A DNA stretch of 64,000 bases from Brevibacillus brevis (GTDB taxonomy: Bacteria; Bacillota; Bacilli; Brevibacillales; Brevibacillaceae): positions 6,039,501-6,103,500 of the forward strand of contig NZ_LR134338.1 in assembly GCF_900637055.1 (NCBI RefSeq). Reading direction: 5' to 3'. The position numbers and the translations under genes are program-made. Position 1 is the stretch's first letter. Every line of letters starts with the position of its first letter. Positions 34,160-42,404 of the stretch are shown here, piece after piece. Under the pieces are notes generated by a model, which searched no databases, was not told where the DNA came from, and was given only the letters and a program-made list of their open reading frames with translations.

Positions 34160-36460
34160 TTAGCGGTTGCTTACAGAACCGTCTTTAACTGCATTGTTTT
34201 TCTTATCTACAATGTTAGCACCTTGGAAAGTAACATTGATTTGATCGTTCACAGTCAAGGAGTTTGCATTGTATACTGCAACAGTTACAGACTTGTTGTC
34301 AGAATTCACTTTAAACGGTGTAGTATCTGCAAGTTTTGTTGTTGCTCCGTTAACTTTAACAGTTACACCTGTAACAGCTCCTTGTGGCAAGGAGATTTCT
34401 TCAGAGAAGTTGATTACGAAGTTGGAGGAATCAACCAAAGCTACAGAAGACGCTACTGGTTTCACGTTCTCATCCAAGTTTACTACGTCAGTATCTTCGC
34501 CAGCTTTCAAAGTGTTACCATCAACGTCTACTACATTAGCAACTTTCAACAGGCGATTACCAGAAGCACTAATGAAACCTTCTGGCAATTCGATAACCAC
34601 TTTATCTTTAGAGCCATCGAAGTACAAGTTAGAAGTGCTTGGGTTCAGTGCAACTCCATCCAAGGAATAGTTGCCTGCAACCAGAGCAGAAGAAGCCATT
34701 TGTTTGTTAAATTTAACAACCAATTTACCTGGTACTCCTTGCTCTTGGTTAGTTTCTTCATCTACTACTTCAACAACAGCAGAAGATTCGGAAGAACCAG
34801 TTACAGTCAAAGTAAATTTAGTATCAGCAGTAGTTGCGTTAGGTACTTTATCTTGTACTTTGCCTGCACCGATTGTTACTTCATATTTACCTGGTTTCAG
34901 CTTACCATTTTCAACCAAAGCTACGTCAGAAACTGGGAGAACTAGGTAGTTCTCATCATCACCATCAATTATTCCGTTGTTGTTTGCATCGTAAGAGCTA
35001 ACAACTCCAGTCAATCCTACAGATGGTTTGTTTGTTACAACATTGTCTTTGTCTGTGTATTTAATTGCAACGCTAGTAAGGCTGTTTGCATCAACATCCT
35101 CATCAAACTTCACAATCAGTTTATCATCTTTAGAAGAAGCAGACACAAATGCTGGTGCAGTGTTATCTTTAGTGAGCATTACAGAAGTTGTGAAAGCATC
35201 TCCTACCAAGCCAGACTTGTCAGTAAATGCTTCAACTTTAACTGTAGCATTCAGGAAGCTACCTGTCACATATTGCGCAGCATCAACAGTAAATTTGGTT
35301 TTGTCATTAGCATCTTGGTGAGATGCACCCAGAGTAAATGTGGCATTACCAATAGTTACTTTTGCGAAATCATCAGGATTCTGACCACCATCTGCATTAA
35401 CGAGTTTAAGAGCTTCGCTGAACTTGAAGGTCAATGTAGTGTTTTTCGCAGAAACAGCTACTGTAGGCTTCACAGTATCAACTGGTGCAGTCAATGTAAC
35501 TGTTGTTGGGTTTGGAGCGATGATGTTACCTGCATTGTCAGTAGCACCTACAATAACCAAAGTGCTAGCTTTACCAGCAGTCAAACCAGTAACTTCGAGT
35601 GTGTCACCGGAAAGTGTGTAGTCGGATGCGGTCAATGTTTTACCATCAAGTGTCACAGTTCCCACAGATTTCAGTGGTTCGCTGAACTTCACGATAGCAG
35701 TAGAACCATCATAAGTTACTCCAGTGTAAACAGGAGCAGTAGAGTCTGTAATTTTTACGTTGCCAAGGAATTCAGCAACTTTTTTGTTTACATCGTCTTT
35801 GCTGATGATGGAATCTTTCTTAACATAAACGGAGTAGTCACCGTTGAATGCAACATCGTTTGTGATAGTAAGAGTTTTACCATCTTCACTCAAAGATGCA
35901 GTCAGATTTCCAATTGCAGCAGCACTACCCAGTGGAGCTACTTTCACATTAGTAGTGTTAAGAGCTTTACTTTGGGCATTAAACAATTTGTCGCCAGCAT
36001 TGCTTACTGGAATGCTGAAGTTGATCTTGATTTGGCTACCGCTTACAGCAGCTACGGAATCAACTTTCAAATCGCCAGTTGGACCATCGATTGCATCGTT
36101 ACGAGGATCGTAAGTTGCACCGTTAGTACCATCGAGGTTAGATTTCGTATAAACGCCTTCGAAATCGGATTTTTTCAGGTCTCTCTTAACTTTGCTGAAC
36201 TCACCGTTCATGATTTCGCGGAGGCTTGCACCTTTACCGTCGAAGTCAACGTAGATCAGTTTGTCGAAAGAAGTTACTGCCATGTCAGCTGCAAATTTTG
36301 TTTTACCTGCATCTGTCAGGTTAAACAGGTCACGCAGTTCATAGTATCTGTCTACGTCTCCACCCAGGTAAACACCAGATTTTGGTGCTGCAAAAGCGGA
36401 AGAAGCCATGCTAGCAACTACTGTAGCAGAAAGGATGGAAAGAGCTACTTTTTTATTCAC
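34160..36460 (-). CDS. Second S-layer protein, outer wall protein (OWP)-like
   Basis: A 766-residue exported protein. It starts at GTG 36460 with GGAGGGG six bases upstream. The signal peptide MNKKVALSILSATVVASMAS ends SAFA-AP, and the mature N-terminus PKSGVYLGGDVDRYYELRDL resembles what I recall of B. brevis 47 OWP. Most of the chain is repeated Ig-like beta modules (IVKFSEPLKSVGTVTLDGKT, LTFKFSEALKLVNADG, LIVKFDEDVDANSLTSVAIK, FVINFSEEISLPQG). There are no SLH domains, as expected for an outer layer resting on the SLH-bearing middle layer. It is shorter than the roughly 1000-residue OWP I recall. It is the second gene of the operon, 120 nt after MWP. Confidence 0.85.
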   Translation of the reverse strand: MNKKVALSILSATVVASMASSAFAAPKSGVYLGGDVDRYYELRDLFNLTDAGKTKFAADMAVTSFDKLIYVDFDGKGASLREIMNGEFSKVKRDLKKSDFEGVYTKSNLDGTNGATYDPRNDAIDGPTGDLKVDSVAAVSGSQIKINFSIPVSNAGDKLFNAQSKALNTTNVKVAPLGSAAAIGNLTASLSEDGKTLTITNDVAFNGDYSVYVKKDSIISKDDVNKKVAEFLGNVKITDSTAPVYTGVTYDGSTAIVKFSEPLKSVGTVTLDGKTLTASDYTLSGDTLEVTGLTAGKASTLVIVGATDNAGNIIAPNPTTVTLTAPVDTVKPTVAVSAKNTTLTFKFSEALKLVNADGGQNPDDFAKVTIGNATFTLGASHQDANDKTKFTVDAAQYVTGSFLNATVKVEAFTDKSGLVGDAFTTSVMLTKDNTAPAFVSASSKDDKLIVKFDEDVDANSLTSVAIKYTDKDNVVTNKPSVGLTGVVSSYDANNNGIIDGDDENYLVLPVSDVALVENGKLKPGKYEVTIGAGKVQDKVPNATTADTKFTLTVTGSSESSAVVEVVDEETNQEQGVPGKLVVKFNKQMASSALVAGNYSLDGVALNPSTSNLYFDGSKDKVVIELPEGFISASGNRLLKVANVVDVDGNTLKAGEDTDVVNLDENVKPVASSVALVDSSNFVINFSEEISLPQGAVTGVTVKVNGATTKLADTTPFKVNSDNKSVTVAVYNANSLTVNDQINVTFQGANIVDKKNNAVKDGSVSNR

Positions 36461-36516
36461 GTACTACCCCTCCGTAAGTTTGATAGGAAGTCTATTTTTG
36501 TGAGTGAGTATGTAAT

Positions 36517-36550
36517 GAACAGCGGAGAGAGGTGACTCCCTCCGCTGCTC
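36517..36550 (-). repeat. Intercistronic hairpin between the two S-layer genes
   Basis: Minus strand GAGCAGCGGAGGGAG, loop TCAC, CTCTCTCCGCTGTTC: a 15-bp stem with two wobble pairs. GTGAGT and ACTCAC outside it can extend the stem. No T-run follows, so it is not a plain terminator. It may stabilise or process the MWP message, or set the MWP:OWP ratio. Confidence 0.75.
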
Positions 36551-36580
36551 GACTCACGTAAAAGGCTTTAACTTACAAAA

Positions 36581-39500
36581 TTATTTTTTGAAAGTTACGT
36601 TTGTTTTGTCGGTTTCGCCTTTTTCACTTGTTACAGTGATTACACCAGAAGTAGCATCTGTTTTGTCAGTAGAGAATTCGAATACGATTTCTCCGTTGCT
36701 TACTTTACCAGTGAAGGTTTCGCCACCAACTTTGATAACTGCTTTATCAATCTCGGATTCTTTACCGTTTTTGATTTCTACAGTTACAGAGTAAGAGTTT
36801 ACTGGACCGATAGCGAACTGTTTACCAGTTGCGGAGTCAGCGACAACATCCCATTTGTCCCCACCATTGTCTTCGCCAGGTGTTTGTTTCAGGAACGCTT
36901 CCGCTTCATCTTCCCAACCTTCTTTTTCTACTTCATCTTCGTCGGAAATGATCAATACGTAGTCGTATTTGTTACCGGAAACGTCGGAGCTATCGATAGC
37001 AACGATGTAGTCGCCTTTGCTTACGCCGTCAACGCCTTCCAGATCATCGAAGATCTCCAGGAATGCAGTGGAAGATTTAGTGTTGATAGTGGATTTTTTG
37101 TCATCAGCATCTTTAACAGTGATGGTGTTGCCATCTACGTTAGATACCAGACCCACTTTGATTTTGTCAATGCTAGCTTGGTTCAAATCGTCTTTATCAC
37201 TAATGACTTTAGCGAGCATTTTTTCGTCTTCATCTTCGAGGTTGTTGTTAACTACTTCAACAACATCGTCCACAACTACTTCATCGTTAGCATCCAGTTG
37301 GAATGCGATGAAATCGCCGCGTTTGATACCACGATCGTCTTTCAGATCTTCAGAATCTTTGTCCAATGGGTAAGTTTTCAATTCGACTTTGTCACCGGTT
37401 TTAGTGAGAACTTGGATAGTGTCATCTCCACCGGATCTTCCGTAATCCCAAACCATACCGTATTGGGAATCGCCACCCAAACCGTCACCTTCAACTACGA
37501 AGATTGCTTCAACTTCACCTTTATCTTCGTCAACTGTGTAGTATACAGTCAGATCGTCTTCGTCTGCAATGTCTTTGAACTTCGCAGCTTTAGCGTTTTT
37601 CAGTTCAGGACGTTTGTTTGCGTCTTTGATCTCACCAGTCATGTTGAAGATAGCAGTATCATCATTTACTTCGTAGTCGTCAACCATTTCGTCGTCTTCG
37701 TCAGCAATTTTGTCCCACTCAGCTCCAGAAGAACGGATCAGATCTGTTTTCAGGATGCGAACTTTTTCTGCTTTACCATCTTTGTCAAGTTCAACTTCCA
37801 GCAGGACGTTGCTGTCGTCTTTCTTAGGTTGGAGAAGGTCTTCCAGTTCGCTCTCGTTACCGTTTTTATCGAAGTTTTTGTCGTTTACATCATAGATGTC
37901 TTCAGCTTCCAACTCAACATTCACTTTTTTGCCTCTTTGAGTCAATACAGTGAATTGCCATTTGTCTTTACCATAGTCCAGGTAAGCTGCACGAGTAACG
38001 ATTGCTTTTTGTTTGCGATCGTCGATTGGATCCTTAGTAGTTACGTGACGAACACGACCAGAAGCATCCAGGTACAGTTTTACTGTTTCGCCGTCAAGAT
38101 CTTTGATCAGATCCCAGTTGGATCCATCAGTATCTTCAACGTCTTTGTTTCCGTTATCGGAGTAAGTAGCACCTTTGTAGATACGGTATGTTTTGTCTCC
38201 GATAGTCAGACGGTAGTCGTTGCTGTTACGCATAACAACTTTGTCTACTTTACCTTCTACAATCGTGTCAGTAGCGAAGATCAGGAACTTGTCTTCGTCA
38301 CCTTCTGGATAGTAAACGCTGTAAACCATGTTTTCTTTCAGATCGCTGAATTTAGCTGGTTTACCATTGAGGAATACGAGGAAGTCTTTGCCTTCATCTT
38401 TGTTTTCCAGCTCATTGAACTTGTCGTTGTCAATGTTCGTGATCTTTTTCTTTTCAACATCGACTTTGCTGATCACTTCAGAACCATATTTACGACCTTC
38501 GTCAGTTTGGTTCATAGTTTGATCGTCAATTACGTGCATGTAAGCAATTTCGTTGTTGTCATCCAGAACAACTTTCACACCAAAAGTGAAGCCATCGCCA
38601 TCTTTGATGATTTCTTTCAAACCGTCAACTGCATCAGTGAAACGTTTGAAGTTGTAAGTAACAACAGTATCTTTGTTCAGACGGTAGGATTTCTCGCTAG
38701 CATCCAGAACCAGTTTCAGATCTTTCAGATCGGAGCTGCTCAGATCTTTAGCATCTGTGAAGGATTTGCCTTTCAGTTCCCATTCGCTCACACGGTCCAT
38801 GATAACTTCTTCGTCTGTGGAACCTTCCATCCAAACGATTACGTCTTCACGGTCGTCTTTGATCCACACTTGTACGTGTTGACCAGCGAATTCGTTAGAG
38901 TTGATACCGTCAGCTACTTTGTAAGTAGTGTTGCCGATACCAGCGTCTTTACCATTCAAAGTTACTTCGTTAGCTTTGATTTTGCCCAGACCGATAGCAG
39001 GTACGTTTGTTACCAATGGCAAGTCATCGCCATCGCGACCAGCTTCTTGAGCCCACTCCATGTCACGAACAGTAACTTTCAGGTATTTAGTCAGGAGGTT
39101 TTCATTCGTGATTTCATAACGAACGTAAGTCCCGAATTCTTTTTGCTCCATCAGGTCTACACGAAGAGCGTTGTCGAGCATTTTGAAGATGTCGCCACGA
39201 GTTGCTGCATTGTTAGGAGTAGTGATGCTCTTAGCAATGTTCAGCTCGGAAGCTTTGGAGATCATGCTGTTAGGCCATACACCCTTAACGGATGGCTCAT
39301 AACCCAGTGCACGAACGATCATAGTAACTGCTTCTGCATAAGTAACTTGGTTTTGTGGTTTGAAAGATTTGTCCGGGAAACCTTTTACGATTTCTTCGTT
39401 GGAAGCTACGTTTACGAAACCAGCAAACCAATCAGTAGATCTAACATCAGTATAAGTATTGCTGAATTGTGCCAATTTCGCACCTTGCTCCAGTCCGCGA

Positions 39501-39826
39501 GCGCGAACGATCAGAGTAGCGAACTCTGCACGAGTGATAGTTTTCTCTACACCGTAATCGCCGTTGCCATAACCTGCTACCAGGCCAAGAGCTTCCAGGC
39601 GTTTTACGGTTTTTTCCATATCAGCGTCCATTTTAGGAGCTGTAGTTGTTGCTGCTTCTTCTGCTGCGAAAGCCATTGGAGCAACAGTAAGTGCGAGTGC
39701 ACTAGCCAATACACTGTTAACGACCTTTTTCATAACCTTGTGTTCTCCTCCTCTAGTATAAACAAATTGTTCTTGGGGAATATTTGTTGTTAATCTATCT
39801 TTCTTTTTAAAGCCCGAATCCTGCAA
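36581..39826 (-). CDS. S-layer middle wall protein (MWP) with three SLH domains and dual start
   Basis: Major S-layer protein. Two starts are seen: TTG at 39826 behind AAGGAGGTGACACGCGC (1081 residues), and ATG at 39733 behind GAGGAGGAGAACACAAGGTT (1050 residues, 31 codons shorter). The latter gives a standard signal peptide MKKVVNSVLASALALTVAPM ending MAFA-AEE. Three SLH modules follow near the N-terminus, each with a TRAEF/TYAEA/TRGDI ending, and anchor the protein to the wall polymer. The remaining 800 residues are rich in Asp, Glu and Lys. It matches the B. brevis 47 cwp MWP, where dual initiation is documented. Strong promoters lie in the long leader. Codon use is strongly biased, as expected for abundant expression. 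Confidence 0.95.
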   Translation of the reverse strand: MQDSGFKKKDRLTTNIPQEQFVYTRGGEHKVMKKVVNSVLASALALTVAPMAFAAEEAATTTAPKMDADMEKTVKRLEALGLVAGYGNGDYGVEKTITRAEFATLIVRARGLEQGAKLAQFSNTYTDVRSTDWFAGFVNVASNEEIVKGFPDKSFKPQNQVTYAEAVTMIVRALGYEPSVKGVWPNSMISKASELNIAKSITTPNNAATRGDIFKMLDNALRVDLMEQKEFGTYVRYEITNENLLTKYLKVTVRDMEWAQEAGRDGDDLPLVTNVPAIGLGKIKANEVTLNGKDAGIGNTTYKVADGINSNEFAGQHVQVWIKDDREDVIVWMEGSTDEEVIMDRVSEWELKGKSFTDAKDLSSSDLKDLKLVLDASEKSYRLNKDTVVTYNFKRFTDAVDGLKEIIKDGDGFTFGVKVVLDDNNEIAYMHVIDDQTMNQTDEGRKYGSEVISKVDVEKKKITNIDNDKFNELENKDEGKDFLVFLNGKPAKFSDLKENMVYSVYYPEGDEDKFLIFATDTIVEGKVDKVVMRNSNDYRLTIGDKTYRIYKGATYSDNGNKDVEDTDGSNWDLIKDLDGETVKLYLDASGRVRHVTTKDPIDDRKQKAIVTRAAYLDYGKDKWQFTVLTQRGKKVNVELEAEDIYDVNDKNFDKNGNESELEDLLQPKKDDSNVLLEVELDKDGKAEKVRILKTDLIRSSGAEWDKIADEDDEMVDDYEVNDDTAIFNMTGEIKDANKRPELKNAKAAKFKDIADEDDLTVYYTVDEDKGEVEAIFVVEGDGLGGDSQYGMVWDYGRSGGDDTIQVLTKTGDKVELKTYPLDKDSEDLKDDRGIKRGDFIAFQLDANDEVVVDDVVEVVNNNLEDEDEKMLAKVISDKDDLNQASIDKIKVGLVSNVDGNTITVKDADDKKSTINTKSSTAFLEIFDDLEGVDGVSKGDYIVAIDSSDVSGNKYDYVLIISDEDEVEKEGWEDEAEAFLKQTPGEDNGGDKWDVVADSATGKQFAIGPVNSYSVTVEIKNGKESEIDKAVIKVGGETFTGKVSNGEIVFEFSTDKTDATSGVITVTSEKGETDKTNVTFKK

Positions 39827-39832
39827 GCGCGT

Positions 39833-39856
39833 GTCACCTCCTTTCGCAGGAAAGCC
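39833..39856 (-). promoter_or_regulatory. Ribosome site of the TTG start inside a small hairpin
   Basis: Minus strand CTTTC, loop CTGC, GAAAG runs straight into GGAGGTGA, the Shine-Dalgarno sequence of the TTG start. Pairing would cover only its first bases, so it could tune the use of the upstream start relative to the ATG at 39733. Confidence 0.45.
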
Positions 39857-39880
39857 TCGCTTTTTGTGTTAAAAATCTCT

Positions 39881-39908
39881 AGTATATTCAGTATTGTGTA
39901 AAATGCAA
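39881..39908 (-). promoter_or_regulatory. S-layer operon promoter candidate, proximal
   Basis: Minus strand TTGCAT (39908-39903), 16-nt spacer, TATACT (39886-39881), about 55 nt before the TTG start. Confidence 0.6.
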
Positions 39909-39916
39909 CAATCACT

Positions 39917-39945
39917 AGTGTAACACAACTGCTAGAATTCGTGAA
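39917..39945 (-). promoter_or_regulatory. S-layer operon promoter candidate, middle
   Basis: Minus strand TTCACG (39945-39940), 17-nt spacer, TACACT (39922-39917). The B. brevis 47 cwp operon is known to use several tandem promoters. Confidence 0.5.
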
Positions 39946-40099
39946 TCTTTTTTACACAATTCCCCGTTTTTCGTGTGACATCCTATTAAACGCCTGAGCG
40001 AATCAAAAGTTGCGGCGCCTTCGAAAAAAAATTAAAGTTTTTTTCGTGGTTCGTTATTCACCTGTCAGTTATGTACGAAGTGACATCCGCCACAATCGT

Positions 40100-40128
40100 A
40101 TTATAGGGTACACAGGGCGGGCTGTCAC
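40100..40128 (-). promoter_or_regulatory. S-layer operon promoter candidate, distal
   Basis: Minus strand GTGACA (40128-40123), 17-nt spacer, TATAAT (40105-40100). It would give an untranslated leader of about 270 nt before the TTG start. The remaining part of the 354-base gap between the TolC-like gene and MWP shows no gene. Confidence 0.6.
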
Positions 40129-40180
40129 GACTGAACCTTTTTCCAATTTGATTCAAAAGCTTACAAATCTTGTTTTTTGG

Positions 40181-41395
40181 CTAGTTACCCAGTGCAGTTT
40201 CAAACGCTACAACAGCCAGATTGTAAGTCAGAACAGCTTTTTGGTATTGATTCTCACTTTTAGACAACGCTTCTTCTGATTGGATGACATCCAAAGTAGT
40301 TGCGAGTCCATTTTCAAAGCGCAAATTCTTCAGTCGATAGCTCTCCGCAGCGGAATCCTTTGCCGACTTAGAAAACTCAATCGCTTCTCTTGCTGCATTC
40401 AGATTGAGATAGGCTTCTGTAACATCTTTGGTAACAGCACGCTTTTGCTTTTCAATTTCAAGGTTAGCTTTTTCCACGCTGTTACGAGCCATTTGGCCTT
40501 GGAGAGTAGATGCAGCTGTAAAATCAGTGATCAGTTTTACGTTCAATTCAGCCAGTTTGAGCTCTTCCTGAGCCTGTGTTATTTCATTTCGATTGGAAAG
40601 CGCCTTTTCCTCGGCTTCCTTCAGTGTCATGTTAATAGGAGCCGTTTGCTTATTTGACGAGATGAGCTTCCATTCTTTAGTCAAATCGACTCCGAGGAAG
40701 TCGTTCAAATTCATACGGGCAATTTCCAAGTTGTTTTCTGCAGTTTTCAATTCTGCTTTTGCGGCTGCTACCCCCATCTCGGCTTCAAGAACATCTGTCT
40801 TAGCATTCGTTCCTACATCGAATGCAGCCTTTGCCACCTTAAGCTGTGCTTCTGAACGCGCCAAGCTTTGTTTCTTCAAGTTCAGATCATCTTGAGCAAA
40901 AATTAGCTTGTAATAGACATCCTGCGCGCCAAGCTTTGTTTTAGATTCCGCCGATTTTACGTACAGTGCGTTGAGCTTCTTGGTTTGTACTCCTTTTGCA
41001 TTGTTATAATATTTTTGTTGTGCTGCTTCCAACGATTCGATCGCATCGCTTGGCAGATCAGAGTTACTCACATAGGTAAGAGTTTGATTAAGGTCTGCAT
41101 TTTTTGCATCCAGACGTGTTTCATTGAGCACGGCGTTTGTCTTCAAAGCCTGTTCAATGGCTTTTTCCAAAGTCAGCTCTGCTCCTGTAGCAGCCTCAGC
41201 CTCAGGAGTAGACTGACTCTCTGTACCGGTTTGTGTTGTTGCTTTATCATTTGATGCTTGTACAGTCGTTGGTGCCTTTGTTTGATCGGAGCCTGTATTC
41301 GCAGATGCCGTCAAGCTTCCTGCACCTAGTGCTGTTGTTAATACTGCCGCCAAACTGATGGACATCCATTTCTTTTTCGAATATGGAAAATTCAC
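40181..41395 (-). CDS. TolC-family (outer membrane efflux-like) protein in a Gram-positive
   Basis: A 404-residue exported protein. The GTG at 41395 is taken as start since AAGGAG lies 9 nt upstream, whereas the ATG six codons earlier lacks a ribosome site. A signal peptide (KKKWMSISLAAVLTTALGAG..TASA) is followed by a Thr/Gln/Ala-rich linker and then a long helical region with OEP/TolC repeats: LTLEKAIEQALKTNAVL, AKAAFDVGTNAKTDVLEAEM, EAEEKALSNRNEITQAQEEL and LRFENGLATTLDVIQSEEAL. The usual beta-barrel strands are not evident. In a single-membrane cell it cannot act as a classical outer membrane channel; a role spanning the wall/S-layer or in export is possible. No obvious terminator follows it before the S-layer promoters. 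Confidence 0.85.
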   Translation of the reverse strand: MNFPYSKKKWMSISLAAVLTTALGAGSLTASANTGSDQTKAPTTVQASNDKATTQTGTESQSTPEAEAATGAELTLEKAIEQALKTNAVLNETRLDAKNADLNQTLTYVSNSDLPSDAIESLEAAQQKYYNNAKGVQTKKLNALYVKSAESKTKLGAQDVYYKLIFAQDDLNLKKQSLARSEAQLKVAKAAFDVGTNAKTDVLEAEMGVAAAKAELKTAENNLEIARMNLNDFLGVDLTKEWKLISSNKQTAPINMTLKEAEEKALSNRNEITQAQEELKLAELNVKLITDFTAASTLQGQMARNSVEKANLEIEKQKRAVTKDVTEAYLNLNAAREAIEFSKSAKDSAAESYRLKNLRFENGLATTLDVIQSEEALSKSENQYQKAVLTYNLAVVAFETALGN

Positions 41396-41436
41396 TGAAT
41401 TCCACTCCTTCATTTTATGTTAAGTATAAAATTATT

Positions 41437-41457
41437 AACCACATTAAATATGTGGTT
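41437..41457. repeat. Perfect inverted repeat upstream of the TolC-like gene
   Basis: AACCACAT, 5-nt spacer, ATGTGGTT: an 8-bp palindrome 42 nt before the GTG start. It could be an operator or an RNA hairpin in the leader. The remaining divergent gap to yigZ shows no other clear signal. Confidence 0.5.
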
Positions 41458-41667
41458 TGTCCCAAGATCACTATATCACAGAGTTATACTTCTCACACGC
41501 AAAAATATACCATACCAACATTTTCATAAGGGAATCATAGATAGCTCCTCCCTTTCCTTTTTTATTCCACAAACACCACATAGAGTACTACGATTATGTG
41601 TCAAAAACATTTCAGTGTTCGCCAACATTTCTTTTGTATGCTATCCTTTTCTTGAGGTGATTGTACG

Positions 41668-42327
41668 ATGCTTACCCAATACAAAACGATCGCTGGCTAC
41701 GGTGAGGACTATATCGTTATTGAACGCTCCCGTTTTATCGGGTATGCCCAGCGGGTTACAACCGAAGAAGAGGCGACAGCGTTTATCGCGATGATAAAAA
41801 AGAAGCACTGGGACGCTACCCATAACTGTTCCGCTTTTGTCATTGGCGAAAACGATCAGATTCAGCGCTCAAGTGATGACGGAGAGCCTAGCGGTACAGC
41901 AGGCAAACCGATTCTCGAGTGTATCAAGAAAAATGGTGTGAAAGATACGGTCGTCGTCGTCACCCGCTATTTCGGCGGAATCAAGCTTGGGGCTGGTGGT
42001 CTCGTTCGGGCTTATACAGCTGGAACGGTCACTGCACTAAAGGCTGCGAAGATCGTGGTTCATACCTTGCATCAAACGATTTCGGTCAGCGTCGACTACA
42101 CATGGTGGGGCAAGGTAGAGAACGAACTGCGTCTGGGCGAACATCGCGTGAGTGGTACGGATTTCACAGACAAGGTTACCGCGCATGTGTTAATTCCTGA
42201 GGGTGAACAGGATGAGTTCGTCGCGCAAATGGTTGATTTGACGAACGGACAAGCCCAGATCGTGCTCGGTGATAAGGAATATGTGGAGGTTCCGGTGGAC
42301 GCGGTTGGAGATGTGGAAGAAGAGTAA
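41668..42327 (+). CDS. YigZ/IMPACT family protein (UPF0029)
   Basis: A 219-residue cytoplasmic protein and the only clear plus-strand gene here. The N-terminal domain carries the family core: ERSRFIGYAQRVTTEEEATA, HNCSAFVIG, QRSSDDGEPSGTAGKPIL and VVVTRYFGGIKLGAGGLVRA. The C-terminal DUF1949-type domain follows (VSVDYTWWGKVENELR). Related to YigZ of E. coli and YvyE of Bacillus; the molecular role is unsettled, with translation-linked functions suggested for eukaryotic IMPACT. GAGGTGA lies seven bases before the ATG. It converges on the large SLH protein gene across a two-way terminator. Confidence 0.93.
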   Translation: MLTQYKTIAGYGEDYIVIERSRFIGYAQRVTTEEEATAFIAMIKKKHWDATHNCSAFVIGENDQIQRSSDDGEPSGTAGKPILECIKKNGVKDTVVVVTRYFGGIKLGAGGLVRAYTAGTVTALKAAKIVVHTLHQTISVSVDYTWWGKVENELRLGEHRVSGTDFTDKVTAHVLIPEGEQDEFVAQMVDLTNGQAQIVLGDKEYVEVPVDAVGDVEEE

Positions 42328-42336
42328 TTTCTCAAC

Positions 42337-42376
42337 GAAAAAAGCTGAAGAGGCGGATGACCTCTTCAGCTTTTCT
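42337..42376. terminator. Bidirectional terminator between yigZ and the SLH protein gene
   Basis: AAGCTGAAGAGG, loop, CCTCTTCAGCTT: a 12-bp perfect stem with T's on the plus side (TTTTCTTCT) and A's (T's on the minus strand) on the other. Confidence 0.88.
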
Positions 42377-42404
42377 TCTATTATATATAGCGAAATATAT
42401 TCAC

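Noticed and set aside
36884..39793. A 969-codon open frame on the plus strand opposite MWP
   Set aside because: It lies wholly antisense to a clear S-layer gene, has low-complexity Phe/Val/Ile-rich translation with no domain, and arises from the strong codon bias of MWP. The same holds for a 420-codon frame opposite the OWP-like gene at 35273-36535.
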